Shown here piece after piece: positions 1-8,450 of a DNA stretch of 64,000 nucleotides. The stretch lies in assembly GCF_010093025.1 (NCBI RefSeq), contig NZ_CP048114.1:4216001-4280000 (forward strand), read 5' to 3'. The position numbers and the translations under genes were made by a program. The notes below the pieces were generated by a model. The model saw nothing but the letters and a program-made list of their open reading frames with translations, was not told the DNA's origin and made no database searches. Positions within the stretch are counted from its first letter, which is position 1. Every line of letters begins with the position of its first letter. The DNA is from Edaphobacter sp. 12200R-103 (GTDB lineage: Bacteria; Acidobacteriota; Terriglobia; Terriglobales; Acidobacteriaceae).

Positions 1-719
1 GACAATTGCATAGCCGCTGCCATTGGAAGCAGGAACCACAGCCAGCGGTGGAAGCGAGGTGCAGGTTCGGCATCGTCGGCTTCTTCCTTCAACTGGATGG
101 AAGAAGAGCGCTGGTTCTGAACAATGAGCCAGGAAAGGCCCGCGAAGACGAAGAATCCGGCAGCCCACAGGGTGCGCTGCAATCGCAGGGTCAGGTAGGG
201 CTCGACCACAACCGGGTAAGCGAGCAGCGCCAGCAGTGAACCAATGTTGGAGAGGGCGAAGAGCCGGAACCAGACAGTGGCTGGGCGCCCCGAGGGGTCG
301 GCCTCATTACGGGAGAGCCAGCGCTGCAGCAGCGGACTCGTGGAGGCGAGAAGAAGGAAAGGCAGCCCGATCGTTCGGGTGAGACTCCAGAAGATGGTTG
401 CGACAGGATGAGCCGAGCTACTGAGCCCCGGTCCGAAGATCAGCCCAAGAACGAGAGCGATGGGGGCCAGCCCTAAAACGATACGGTGTGCGTTCCGCTG
501 ACGTCCGGCATCGACCGTGCGGGTGTCACTCGCCAGCCAGTGTGCGTAGAGATAGCCCAGCAGCAGTGTGGTCTGGAAGAAGACCAGGCAGGTCAGCCAC
601 ACGGCTGAGGAGCCTCCCAGAATAGGAAGGATCTGCTTGGCGGCGAGTGGCTCGATTAAAAAGAGAAGGAAAGCTGAGAGGAAGGCGGTGGTTGCGTAGA
701 GAAGGCGGGTCGAGGGCAT
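1..719 (-). CDS. Fused MFS/spermidine synthase-like membrane protein, partial (N-terminal part)
   Basis: An open frame of 239 codons runs leftward from ATG at 719 and leaves the window with no stop, so only the N-terminal part is visible. The protein starts MPSTRLLYATTAFLSAFLLF and continues with EPLAAKQILPILGGSSAVW, a stretch I recognise from membrane proteins annotated as fused MFS/spermidine synthases. At least five hydrophobic segments follow, with a charged loop before the window edge. In this family a C-terminal polyamine-synthase-like methyltransferase fold comes later; that part is outside the window and is not verified. Substrate and role are unknown. The family call rests on the N-terminal signature only. 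Confidence 0.75.
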   Translation of the reverse strand, partial: MPSTRLLYATTAFLSAFLLFLIEPLAAKQILPILGGSSAVWLTCLVFFQTTLLLGYLYAHWLASDTRTVDAGRQRNAHRIVLGLAPIALVLGLIFGPGLSSSAHPVATIFWSLTRTIGLPFLLLASTSPLLQRWLSRNEADPSGRPATVWFRLFALSNIGSLLALLAYPVVVEPYLTLRLQRTLWAAGFFVFAGLSWLIVQNQRSSSIQLKEEADDAEPAPRFHRWLWFLLPMAAAMQL

Positions 720-857
720 GGACGAGGTGCAGCAAGGATACTTGAGCGCTGCGGAACATGCTTCCTGAGATTTGCTATGGGGGACGTTGGCTGGAGTTCC
801 GGGGGAGACAACTTCTGCGGTCTGTGGGAGCACGGTTGCTGCTGCGGGCACGATACA

Positions 858-884
858 GGGATTCTTCGCGTTGCTCAGAATGAC
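858..884 (+). repeat. Intergenic palindromic repeat copy (TTCGC...GCTCAGAATGAC type)
   Basis: The sequence gggattcttcgcgttgctcagaatgac closely matches 13175-13201 and shares its core with copies near 15473, 31768, 44434 and 57312. It lies between two leftward genes. This copy has one change in the inner palindrome (GCGTTGC instead of GCTTCGC). Confidence 0.7.
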
Positions 885-921
885 GAGGTTCTTGACCCTG
901 TTGCCCTTCGGGTGCAGGAGG

Positions 922-1134
922 TTAGGAGAGCGTTTTGCGGGTAACCTTTTCTCCGAGAATGGCGGCCTGGGCTAGAAATGCCACTCCAAGCAGTGCGACG
1001 ACAATGTGGACGAAGATGGCTCTCGACTCCATGGCTGGTCTCAGGAAGTTCGCGTTCGTCGATTCGATCAGGAGAAACACTCCCATCGCGACCGAGACAA
1101 CGATCCGAAATTTGAGAAGGCGCGGCCTCTTCAT
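922..1134 (-). CDS. Small two-helix membrane protein, unknown function
   Basis: The 70-residue frame has a basic N-terminus (MKRPRLLKFR), a first hydrophobic segment at about residues 10-24, and a second at about 40-60, ending in a short basic tail. This fits a small inner-membrane protein with both ends in the cytoplasm. The only ribosome-site candidate is a weak AAGAGAA about 10 bases upstream. It sits between the repeat at 858 and purA, which is divergent. I recognise no family. Regular hydrophobic pattern and lack of overlap with another gene support it as real, but the evidence is modest. Confidence 0.5.
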   Translation of the reverse strand: MKRPRLLKFRIVVSVAMGVFLLIESTNANFLRPAMESRAIFVHIVVALLGVAFLAQAAILGEKVTRKTLS

Positions 1135-1333
1135 ACGATTATGTTCTCTTGGCCAGCCAGAGCTTGCAAGGCAAAAGGCATGGAACTCTTTTCGGACGAA
1201 GTTCGGATCGTGTTTACGCGATATATGATGGAAGAGGCGCGTTTTCGTTCAGGAGCCATCCGCGTACGTTGCGTCCATCCGATTCCTGCCCTCTTGGGGC
1301 CGGCCAGAACCACCTTTGGAGAAGATATCCGTC

Positions 1334-2644
1334 GTGAGTCAACCGAGATCTGCGGTCATTTTGGGTGCCCAGTGGGGCGATGAAGGCAAAGGCAAGATTG
1401 TGGACGTCCTGTCGGAGAGATTCTCCGTGGTGGCGCGCTATGCAGGGGGTCACAATGCCGGCCATACGGTCATCATTGGTGGAAAAAAGTTCGTCCTGCA
1501 GCTGATTCCGTGCGGTGTTCTGCGCCCTGAGTGCAAGGGCGTCATCGGCAATGGCGTCGTCCTGGACCCGATGGCCTTTCTGAACGAGGTCAAGAAGCTG
1601 CGCGATGCGGGACTGCCCGTTGACGAGCAGTTGTTTGTTTCCAATCGTGCGCAGGTGATTCTGCCGTACCACCGCATGATCGAACTGGCGGCGGAGAATG
1701 CTCCGGGACGGACGAAGATCGGCACGACCAGCCGCGGTATTGGCCCGGCGTATGAAGACAAGATGCACCGCAGTGGTCTGCGGGTGATCGATCTGTTGAA
1801 CCCTGCGCTGCTGCGTACTCACATTGAGAACGCCTGCCACGAGAAGAACACGATTGCCCATGCGTTGTTCGGGACCGAGCCGCTGGACCCGAAGACCATG
1901 TACGAGGAGTATGCGCGGGCAGCCGAGCAGGTAGCTCCGTTTGTGACAGACACGGCCGTCCTGCTGAACAAGGAGTTGGATAACGGCGGAAACGTGATGT
2001 TTGAAGGCGCCCAGGGTGCGCTGCTGGACATCGACCACGGAACCTATCCCTTTGTGACCTCCTCGTCGGCGACCGCTGGCGGAGCCGTGACGGGCACTGG
2101 CGTTGGTCCGACGCGGATCGACACCGTGATTGGTGTTACCAAGGCCTACGTCACACGTGTGGGCGAAGGCCCCTTCCCGACGGAGATCTTCGATGATTCC
2201 GCCGATATCCTGCGCGCTCGTGGCCAGGAGTATGGTGCGGTTACGGGGCGTCCGCGCCGTTGCGGATGGCTGGATCTTCCGCTTCTGCGCTACAGCAACA
2301 TGATCAATTCCACGGAATGGCTTGTTGTGACCAAGATGGACGTGATGGATGCCCTGGAAGAGATTCCGGTTTGCACCGGCTATAAGATCAACGGCAAAGT
2401 AACGGATGTAATTCCGGCAGATATGCGCGGATTTGACTCGATTGAGCCGATTTATACCAAACTGAAGGGCTGGAACGAGTCGACCGAGGGAATCACGGAG
2501 TGGGAGAAGTTACCGAAGCTGGCCCAGGATTACCTGCGCTTCCTCGAGAAGGAATCCGGCGCAAAGATCGGCATGGTCTCGACCGGACCGGACCGCGACC
2601 AGACTATTACGCTGCCGGAGTTCGGCGCTGCATTGAAAGGATAG
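1334..2644 (+). CDS. purA: Adenylosuccinate synthetase
   Basis: PurA joins IMP and aspartate using GTP to form adenylosuccinate, the first committed step to AMP in the cytoplasm. The N-terminal GTP-binding signature GAQWGDEGKGK is intact, followed by the IMP-site GHNAGHTV, GTTSRGIGPAY and GQGALLDIDHGTYPFVTSS-type segments, and a C-terminal nucleotide site (VSTGPDRDQTI). The length, 436 residues from this start, matches the roughly 430 usual for the family. I chose GTG at 1334 because GGAGAAG lies 9 bases upstream; an in-frame TTG at 1316 would add six residues but would contain that site. The next gene starts six bases after the stop, so the two are probably cotranscribed. Confidence 0.97.
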   Translation: MSQPRSAVILGAQWGDEGKGKIVDVLSERFSVVARYAGGHNAGHTVIIGGKKFVLQLIPCGVLRPECKGVIGNGVVLDPMAFLNEVKKLRDAGLPVDEQLFVSNRAQVILPYHRMIELAAENAPGRTKIGTTSRGIGPAYEDKMHRSGLRVIDLLNPALLRTHIENACHEKNTIAHALFGTEPLDPKTMYEEYARAAEQVAPFVTDTAVLLNKELDNGGNVMFEGAQGALLDIDHGTYPFVTSSSATAGGAVTGTGVGPTRIDTVIGVTKAYVTRVGEGPFPTEIFDDSADILRARGQEYGAVTGRPRRCGWLDLPLLRYSNMINSTEWLVVTKMDVMDALEEIPVCTGYKINGKVTDVIPADMRGFDSIEPIYTKLKGWNESTEGITEWEKLPKLAQDYLRFLEKESGAKIGMVSTGPDRDQTITLPEFGAALKG

Positions 2645-2650
2645 CCGGAG

Positions 2651-2938
2651 ATGATCAGTTTCACGGTACGGATGAGGTTCAGTGCGGCGGATCACGACGA
2701 GATCGCTGAGATACTCCGTAAATTGACCGAGGCTTCACGCCAGGAGCCCGGATGCGTGACCTACGTGCCACACTTTGTTGAAGGTGATGCAAACATGGTT
2801 GTGATCTATGAGCAATATGCCGACGAGGCTGCGCTGGATCACCATCGCAATTCGCTGCATTTCAAGGAATATGCCGTAGGTGGACTGTACCAGAAGATGC
2901 TGGACAGGCAGCTCGAAAACCTGACGGCGGTTTGCTGA
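2651..2938 (+). CDS. Antibiotic biosynthesis monooxygenase (ABM)-domain protein
   Basis: This 95-residue protein has the compact ferredoxin-like ABM/YgiN layout: an initial strand (MISFTVRMRF), a helix ending EASRQEPGCVTYVPH, strand VVIYEQYADEAALDHHRNS, and the typical HF-containing helix near residue 76. Family members act as dimers and are often quinol or small-aromatic oxygenases or have unknown substrates; no substrate can be inferred here. The start is six bases after the purA stop, with GCCGGAGATG giving a GGAG close to the ATG. The gene probably shares the purA transcript, which may be only positional. Confidence 0.8.
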   Translation: MISFTVRMRFSAADHDEIAEILRKLTEASRQEPGCVTYVPHFVEGDANMVVIYEQYADEAALDHHRNSLHFKEYAVGGLYQKMLDRQLENLTAVC

Positions 2939-3037
2939 GGAAGACAGGCAGGAACATCGCGCTCCGGATTTGACGAAGGATTCTATAAAAGTTCTTTTGA
3001 CTCGGGATTCCATCTCGGTCTACTATCCGGTACGCTC

Positions 3038-3598
3038 ATGGTGCCCCGAACATCATCCCGGATCCCTTCGCTTTCACGGAGCGCGCTGGCTGCGACCCTC
3101 CTGCTGCTCTGCTTTTCTTCCAATCTGCGCTCGGAGCAGGACAAAAAACATCATCACAAACAGGATGTAAAAAAAGAGGTTGAGCGCCTTGAGCAGCGCT
3201 GGCGAACGGCGCAGCTGGCGGGCGATGTTGCTACCCTCGACCGCATGTTGGCAGACGACTTTATTGGAATATCCATGTCCGGGGAGGTCCACACCAAGGC
3301 GCAGCAGCTGGACAGAATCCGGAGCAAACGGCTGGTCCTGACCCGGATCGACCTGGACGATATGAAGGTAAAACTGGTCGATTCGGTGGCAATTGTGACC
3401 AGCCAGGCCCTGGTGGAGGGAACAAGCGAAGGGACGCCAGTTCGGGGTACTTATCGGTACACGAGAGTCTACCGTCAGCTGCCGTCCGGAGAGTGGAAGA
3501 TCACCAGTTTTGAGGCGACGCGGATTCGGCCGTCCAGGTCCGCTACTGGAAAACAGGCTCCTGCGGGAACCGTGGTTCAGGAGCCGCAGTTTGGCTGA
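3038..3598 (+). CDS. Secreted SnoaL/NTF2-like (DUF4440-type) protein
   Basis: A 186-residue protein with a basic N-terminus and a hydrophobic segment at about residues 17-29 (ALAATLLLLCFSS), consistent with a signal peptide. The mature part starts with a His/Lys-rich stretch and then has the DUF4440 pattern: a helix with LEQRWRTAQLAGDVATLDRML, the ADDFIGISMSGEVHTKAQQL turn, paired strands around VAIVTSQALVEG, and a final strand with W-KITSFEATRI. Proteins of this fold are small cone-shaped binding domains or enzymes with diverse ligands; no catalytic residue is evident. A clear terminator follows at 3625. The ribosome site before 3038 is weak, so the start could be later. Confidence 0.75.
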   Translation: MVPRTSSRIPSLSRSALAATLLLLCFSSNLRSEQDKKHHHKQDVKKEVERLEQRWRTAQLAGDVATLDRMLADDFIGISMSGEVHTKAQQLDRIRSKRLVLTRIDLDDMKVKLVDSVAIVTSQALVEGTSEGTPVRGTYRYTRVYRQLPSGEWKITSFEATRIRPSRSATGKQAPAGTVVQEPQFG

Positions 3599-3624
3599 GA
3601 GATTGCCGGTTGTGATGGCATGAA

Positions 3625-3647
3625 AAAGCCCTGCATCGCAGGGCTTT
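3625..3647. terminator. Intrinsic-type hairpin terminator between converging genes
   Basis: Perfect 9-bp stem: aaagccctg (3625-3633), loop catcg, cagggcttt (3639-3647). A-rich sequence precedes and T-rich sequence follows, so it can serve both the DUF4440 gene on the plus strand and the small gene on the minus strand ending at 3676. Confidence 0.8.
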
Positions 3648-3675
3648 ATGTATTGGGGTCTCTCAAGAAAGAACT

Positions 3676-3963
3676 TCAGGCGATCTTTTCGATCCTGTTT
3701 TCAACGACCGTGTGCGATTCATATACGACCGGAAGGTTGAGGGCGAGCAATCGACGGAAGAGTGAGCGTGTTTCGCCTGTCAGTCGCGCGTCTTCCGATT
3801 CGTGAGGAAATAATGAGATGGGAGTTATGGACCGGGCTGCGGTGTGGACTCCAGCTCCGGTGAAATAGATACGAGGCTCGGGAGAGCGTGTCCCGGCAGC
3901 GCGAAGCGGCGGCGGGAACCCGGGCCGGACCGAGGACGGAGGAATTTTAGGCAGAGCATTCAT
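3676..3963 (-). CDS. Small protein of unknown function
   Basis: A 95-residue frame whose start is well supported: AGGAGGG lies five bases before the ATG at 3963. The sequence is proline- and arginine-rich in the first half (MNALPKIPPSSVRPG...) and ends in a short amphipathic part with LFRRLLALNLPVVYESHTVV. There is no signal peptide, membrane segment or metal motif. I recognise no family. It lies between converging hairpin 3625 and the HIT gene, which points the same way and ends 41 bases upstream of its start, so it could be the last gene of that transcript. Confidence 0.55.
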   Translation of the reverse strand: MNALPKIPPSSVRPGFPPPLRAAGTRSPEPRIYFTGAGVHTAARSITPISLFPHESEDARLTGETRSLFRRLLALNLPVVYESHTVVENRIEKIA

Positions 3964-4004
3964 GGTTGCCCTCCTACGGCAATCTGCCCAGACTTAGCAG
4001 GGAT

Positions 4005-4613
4005 TTATATGCAGTTTGATGCATCCCCCTGACGCTTCGTTGCGCAATCGTGGAAGAAGCTGCGCAACTTTTCCCAGGTAATGTCAAGGGTTTCGGGAAG
4101 CACACGTGTCTCTGCAGTAACCGTCATGAAGTTGGTGTCGCCGATCCAGCGCGGAAGGACGTGCATATGGATGTGATCGGCTACGCCCGCGCCGGCGGCT
4201 TCACCGAGATTCATGCCAAGGTTGATGCCATTGGGACGATAAATGGATCGCAGAGCGCGCTCGACGGTCCGGGCCAGCTCGATCATCTCGTGTGCTGCCT
4301 CCGGGGGGGCCGCAGCCAGGGAGTCGGTGTGAAAGTAGGGCAGGATGAGCACGTGGCCAGTGGCGTAGGGATAGGCGTTCAGGCACAGGAAGCAGTGCTG
4401 GCCGCGGTAGACGATATGGGAGTAGCGTTCCGCGGTATCTACCGGCATTCCGCCCGCGATGGCGTAATCTGTGGCCGCAATCATGTTGCAGAAGACGCAG
4501 TGCTTGTCTTCTGCAGCGGGCCAGGCGGAGAGTTCGGGAGCGACGCCGGTGCGCGCCTTCTCCTCCGTGCGGGTGATGTAGGCGTAGCGCCAGGGGGTCC
4601 AGAGACGATCCAT
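4005..4613 (-). CDS. HIT family nucleotide hydrolase/phosphorylase
   Basis: The protein has 202 residues from ATG at 4613 (MDRLWTPWRYAYI), a start typical of the Ap4A-phosphorylase-like HIT branch; a longer frame to 4718 has no recognisable sequence. It carries CVFCNM near the N-terminus, a probable metal or structural pair, the LILPYFH strand, NLGMNLGEAAGAGVADHIHMHVLPRW with the histidine triad HIHMH, whose middle histidine is the nucleophile in the family. HIT enzymes cleave nucleoside phosphates or phosphoramidates in the cytoplasm; the exact substrate cannot be read from sequence. It is divergent from rpsA across a roughly 300-base gap. Confidence 0.88.
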   Translation of the reverse strand: MDRLWTPWRYAYITRTEEKARTGVAPELSAWPAAEDKHCVFCNMIAATDYAIAGGMPVDTAERYSHIVYRGQHCFLCLNAYPYATGHVLILPYFHTDSLAAAPPEAAHEMIELARTVERALRSIYRPNGINLGMNLGEAAGAGVADHIHMHVLPRWIGDTNFMTVTAETRVLPETLDITWEKLRSFFHDCATKRQGDASNCI

Positions 4614-4916
4614 AGGTGAGCCGAGTATAGCGGGAGAGCGCGGATGTGCAGGAGAGTGCAGCTTAACAGTGCTGTAAAAGCTGGGGATTTTGCGCTCAGG
4701 TTCGGTTGACGTATGCAAGGCGAGGTTCTATCGTTAATTACGAGCCTCTGCGTGTGGGACCCAAGTGCAGCCGCTCCTTCTAGAAAGATGTAAAATTCGT
4801 TCCTGCCTGGGCGCTTGATCAGGAATGGGAGTTCAGTCCCTTAAAACCGGCTGAGCGGTTCCGAGAAAAGCCCGCCTAAGATGGAACGGAGGCTTGGGTT
4901 CCGGAGTCCGCAATCA
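4614..4916 (+). other. Divergent intergenic region: HIT gene / rpsA leader
   Basis: About 300 bases without a gene. It must hold the promoters of the leftward HIT gene and of rpsA. A TAAAAT at about 4790 is a possible -10 element for rpsA; no convincing -35 or leader structure was seen. Confidence 0.4.
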
Positions 4917-6824
4917 ATGGTAGATAACCATCATCCCGATCAAACCGAGAGCAAACCCCTGACCACCGAATTGGAAGTCCTAGCGCCCGAAGCGACAGCT
5001 GCGAATGCAGAGCTGTCTTCTGAATCCACCACCAACCAGCAGCATGAGATCGCCCAGCCCGTGGAGTCTCCCGTTGCGGCAGCTACTGAAGCCGCAGAGG
5101 AACCCGACTACGACTCCGCTGACTTTGCCGAGGCTCTGGCAAACTTCGACCGCGAACAGGCGGCCGAGTCTGCCGCAGCACAGAGCCTGACCGCCGAAGA
5201 GGTCATCGTCAACGGTACAGTCGTCAAGATTACGGACAAGCATGTTGTTGTCGATATTGGGCTGAAGTCTGAAGGTCTCATTCCGCTGGAGCAGGTGCTG
5301 GATATCAACGGCGTGCCTAAGTTCCAGACAGGTGATCAGGTCGAGGTCGTCGTCGAGCGCGAAGAGGCCGAAGGCGGTTACCTGGTGAGCTACGAGAAGG
5401 CCTTGCGCCATAAGGTGTGGGACAAGCTCGAGGCCGCGGCCAACGACAAGGTTCCCGTCAAGGGAATGGTTCTGAGCCGGGTTAAAGGCGGCCTGACCGT
5501 CGATATCGGCATCAAGGCGTTCCTGCCCGGATCGCAGGTTGAGATTCGCCCCGTTCGCAACCTCGACGGCTACATCGGCCAGGAGATCGAAGTTCGCGTT
5601 ATCAAGCTAAATAAGAAGCGCGGAAATGTCGTTATCAGCCGCAAGGAACTGCTTGAAGAGGAGCAGAACGCCAAGCGGTCGGTAACCCTGACCACCCTGG
5701 AAGAGGGAACCATCCTTACCGGGACCGTGAAGAACCTCACCGACTACGGTGCATTCGTCGATCTGGGTGGACTGGACGGCCTGCTTCACATCACCGATAT
5801 GAGCTGGGGGCGCCTGACCCATCCGCGTGATCTGGTCAACGTCGGCGACGAAATCCAGGTGAAGGTCCTGAAGTTCGACAAGGACAAGCAGCGCGTGTCC
5901 CTGGGCTTCAAACAGCTGACGCCGGATCCGTGGCTAGACGCTACCGAGCGATATCCGATCGGTGCGCAGGTTCGTGGACGCGTCCTCTCCGTCACCGACT
6001 ATGGTGCGTTCGTCGAGCTGGAGCAGGGAATCGAGGGGCTGGTCCACGTCTCCGAGATGACCTGGTCCAAGCGGATGAAGCATCCGTCGAAGCTGGTCAA
6101 GCCGGGTGACGAGGTCGACACGATCATCCTCAGCGTCAACCCGAATGATCGCCGCATCTCTCTGGGCATGAAGCAGCTTCAGGATAATCCGTGGGAGCAA
6201 CTGGAGGATAAGTATCCTGCCGGCGCCGTGGTTGAGGGCCGTGTCCGCAACCTGACCGACTTTGGCGCCTTCATCGAGATCGAAGACGGTATCGATGGCC
6301 TGGTGCATGTCTCGAACCTGAGCTGGACGAAGCGCATCAAGCATCCTTCCGAAGTTCTGAAGAAGGGCGAGAAGGTGAAGGCTGTCGTTCTGGGTGTCGA
6401 GCCGGAGAACCGACGGCTTTCGCTGGGAGTCAAGCAGCTGCAGCCTGATGTCTGGGATACCTTCTTCGCGCAGCACCGCGTGGGCGATGTCGTCAAGGGC
6501 AAGGTCCTGCGCACAGCGCAGTTCGGCGCCTTCATTGAGATCGCAGAAGGTGTCGAGGGTCTTTGCCATGTCTCTGAAGCTGTGGATGAGAACAATGTTC
6601 CCGTCAAGCTGGACGTTGGCGATGAGCACGAGTTCCGCATTGTGAAGATGAACCAGGACGAGAAGAAGGTCGGCCTGAGCATCCGCGCAGTGGGAGAAGA
6701 GGCGAGCCGCGCCGAGGTGGAGAGCTACAAGGAGCGGGATCATAAGGGATCATCCTCCTCGTCCTCAAGCGGAACCACACTGGGCGATCTGATCAACTGG
6801 AAACGCTCAGAGTTCGGCGAGTAG
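4917..6824 (+). CDS. rpsA: 30S ribosomal protein S1, six S1 domains
   Basis: S1 binds mRNA on the 30S subunit and helps initiation on leaders with weak ribosome sites. Six OB-fold S1 repeats can be read in order, starting at about residues 66, 148, 233, 318, 403 and 488 of this frame. Repeats 3-5 are the most canonical, with the TDYGAFVDLG / GLLHITDMSW and TDFGAFIEIEDGIDGLVHVS patterns. An acidic, Ala/Glu-rich N-terminal extension precedes repeat 1, and a poly-serine linker leads to the end TLGDLINWKRSEFGE. I prefer ATG 4917 (GGAG 10 bases upstream); ATG 4881 would add 12 residues and has no good site. A strong terminator follows. Confidence 0.95.
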   Translation: MVDNHHPDQTESKPLTTELEVLAPEATAANAELSSESTTNQQHEIAQPVESPVAAATEAAEEPDYDSADFAEALANFDREQAAESAAAQSLTAEEVIVNGTVVKITDKHVVVDIGLKSEGLIPLEQVLDINGVPKFQTGDQVEVVVEREEAEGGYLVSYEKALRHKVWDKLEAAANDKVPVKGMVLSRVKGGLTVDIGIKAFLPGSQVEIRPVRNLDGYIGQEIEVRVIKLNKKRGNVVISRKELLEEEQNAKRSVTLTTLEEGTILTGTVKNLTDYGAFVDLGGLDGLLHITDMSWGRLTHPRDLVNVGDEIQVKVLKFDKDKQRVSLGFKQLTPDPWLDATERYPIGAQVRGRVLSVTDYGAFVELEQGIEGLVHVSEMTWSKRMKHPSKLVKPGDEVDTIILSVNPNDRRISLGMKQLQDNPWEQLEDKYPAGAVVEGRVRNLTDFGAFIEIEDGIDGLVHVSNLSWTKRIKHPSEVLKKGEKVKAVVLGVEPENRRLSLGVKQLQPDVWDTFFAQHRVGDVVKGKVLRTAQFGAFIEIAEGVEGLCHVSEAVDENNVPVKLDVGDEHEFRIVKMNQDEKKVGLSIRAVGEEASRAEVESYKERDHKGSSSSSSSGTTLGDLINWKRSEFGE

Positions 6825-6843
6825 TAATACTCACATGAAACTG

Positions 6844-6870
6844 GAAGGGCCGCCCATCGGGCGGCCCTTC
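6844..6870. terminator. Strong hairpin terminator after rpsA
   Basis: Twelve-base-pair GC-rich stem gaagggccgccc / gggcggcccttc with a three-base loop (atc), followed by ttattg. It can also serve the leftward gene ending at 6923. Confidence 0.9.
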
Positions 6871-6922
6871 TTATTGTCAGTTGATTTCGTACTTTGTGTG
6901 ATGCAGGAATAGTTGCCCGATC

Positions 6923-7864
6923 TTATGCAGGGATGGAGTGCATGAGAGGTGAAGATGCTGCAGCCGAGGCAGAGGATATCTCCGTCGGAGCTACATGCGT
7001 CATCTTGGTGGAGGCGCGCCGCATCACCTCGAGCTCGGCCGGAGCAAAGATCTCGGGAGAGATACCGCCCACCGCAACGTATCCAGGCTCATCGCCAAGC
7101 GCCAACGAGATCTGGTTCCAGCGAAGGAAGGGGGATGTCGTCGGAAGAACGATAAGACGCCGCTTCGGCTCCGGGAATGCAAAGTAAGCCGACCAGATGG
7201 TGAGAGTCAGGCAGATAGCAATTCCATTGATGATGTTGATCATAGAACTCATATCTGAACTGTGCGATAACCAAGCTGAATCGACGAGGTTGATTGTCGC
7301 CAGAAATCCTAACCCAAAACTAACCCCGAAGATCCGGCTACCGTGTGAAAGTCCCATCGGCCGAATTGCAAAGCAGACAAAAAGCAGAAGGCATAAAGTC
7401 AAAATGCTCGAGGTCTGCTGCAATTGAGTAATCATCGACACCATAAATTTGATGCCAGTAATGTGCGGGCTGAAAGCGACTCCCATTGCTACGGCAACAG
7501 AGATAACTGCTACCCAACGGAAGATCAGGATACCCAAAGTCTGGAGACCTCTCAACGGCGCCATCGCCAGTTTAAAGATGCTGTAGATCACGAGAAGCGA
7601 AAGGATGGCCTCTAGGGCGTAACTCAGCCAATAAGCATAGAAATAAATTTGATAAGCCAGATGCTTCTCGATAACCTGCCGCCCGCCGCCAGCAAGATAC
7701 AGAACTGGTAAGCAGATGGCTGAAGACATGATCTTCACGCACAGCAGAGAAACCAGGTAGATATAGTTTCTAACCTCTTTGCTGCGCAGCAGGAAAGAAA
7801 GCACCATTGCGCAGAGAATAGGTTCGAGATAAGAAAGCGTGCTGATGAATGCTTCTTGAGTCAT
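6923..7864 (-). CDS. Seven-helix membrane protein of unknown function
   Basis: The 313-residue protein has seven hydrophobic segments (about residues 12-25, 36-58, 70-98, 108-128, 150-166, 180-201 and 208-231) and then a long hydrophilic C-terminal tail that should be cytoplasmic. No catalytic, transport or signalling motif is visible, and I cannot assign it to a named family. It begins 132 bases downstream of the last unit of the five-copy secreted microprotein array and points the same way, so it may be read from the array's promoter. A receptor, exporter or immunity role for those peptides is possible but is inference only. It is followed by the rpsA terminator hairpin. Confidence 0.75.
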   Translation of the reverse strand: MTQEAFISTLSYLEPILCAMVLSFLLRSKEVRNYIYLVSLLCVKIMSSAICLPVLYLAGGGRQVIEKHLAYQIYFYAYWLSYALEAILSLLVIYSIFKLAMAPLRGLQTLGILIFRWVAVISVAVAMGVAFSPHITGIKFMVSMITQLQQTSSILTLCLLLFVCFAIRPMGLSHGSRIFGVSFGLGFLATINLVDSAWLSHSSDMSSMINIINGIAICLTLTIWSAYFAFPEPKRRLIVLPTTSPFLRWNQISLALGDEPGYVAVGGISPEIFAPAELEVMRRASTKMTHVAPTEISSASAAASSPLMHSIPA

Positions 7865-7996
7865 CGATCGCGTCCCCAGTAGACGTTAATAAGCCTAGCT
7901 CAATCCAGGGGCGGAGACAACAAATCTTAACGAGCAAAGTGCATTTTTTTGCAGTGTTTCGGTCGTACACCTAATCCGTACTTACCACCAACATCT

Positions 7997-8173
7997 CTAG
8001 CGAGCGATGCCACAGGCGTTGGGGTCGTCAGGAGCGCACATGGGGATAGGCAGGGCGCTGTTGCGGGCGATGTTGACCTTGGCAGAGCTGGTGGCAGCAG
8101 AGGAGATCTGGGTGGAAGCGAAGGCTCCGGTGACAACGAGGGCGGCGACGACGGAACGGATGATGCTCTTCAT
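7997..8173 (-). CDS. Secreted microprotein, array copy 5 (promoter-distal)
   Basis: This 58-residue frame starts MKSIIRSVVAALVVTGAFAS, a basic end plus hydrophobic core typical of a Sec signal peptide, with likely cleavage after SAATSSA. The predicted mature part is about 26-28 residues, starting near KVNIARNSA and ending PMCAPDDPNACGIAR, with two cysteines seven residues apart that could form one disulphide. It differs from copies 4 and 3 mainly at the stop (TAG instead of TAA), as the repeat ends here. AAAGGA lies nine bases before the ATG. No family is recognised; a peptide signal, antimicrobial or envelope component are all open. Confidence 0.75.
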   Translation of the reverse strand: MKSIIRSVVAALVVTGAFASTQISSAATSSAKVNIARNSALPIPMCAPDDPNACGIAR

Positions 8174-8223
8174 GGGTATGGGTCCTTTAGTTGCTTGAAT
8201 TCAGTAATTTACGAAAGCTGCTT

Positions 8224-8400
8224 TTAGCGAGCGATGCCACAGGCGTTGGGGTCGTCAGGAGCGCACATGGGGATAGGCAGGGCGCTGTTGCGGGCGATGT
8301 TGACCTTGGCAGAGCTGGTGGCAGCAGAGGAAATCTGGGTGGAAGCGAAGGCTCCGGTGACAACGAGGGCGGCGACGACGGAACGGATGATGCTCTTCAT
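8224..8400 (-). CDS. Secreted microprotein, array copy 4
   Basis: The 58-residue product appears identical to copy 3: signal peptide MKSIIRSVVAALVVTGAFAS, linker with SSAATSSAKVNIARNSA, and the two-cysteine tail PMCAPDDPNACGIAR. The 50-base upstream spacer (with AAAGGA before the ATG) is also shared, so translation is likely to be initiated independently in each unit. Near identity at the DNA level, including silent sites, means this copy is a very recent duplicate or kept uniform by recombination. Confidence 0.75.
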   Translation of the reverse strand: MKSIIRSVVAALVVTGAFASTQISSAATSSAKVNIARNSALPIPMCAPDDPNACGIAR

Positions 8401-8450
8401 GGGTATGGGTCCTTTAGTTGCTTGAATTCAGTAATTTACGAAAGCTGCTT

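Noticed and set aside
1214-2038. Minus-strand frame of 274 codons opposite purA.
   Set aside because: Antisense shadow; purA is unambiguous on the plus strand.
5934-6743. Long minus-strand frame (269 codons) opposite rpsA.
   Set aside because: Antisense shadow of the repeated S1 domains.
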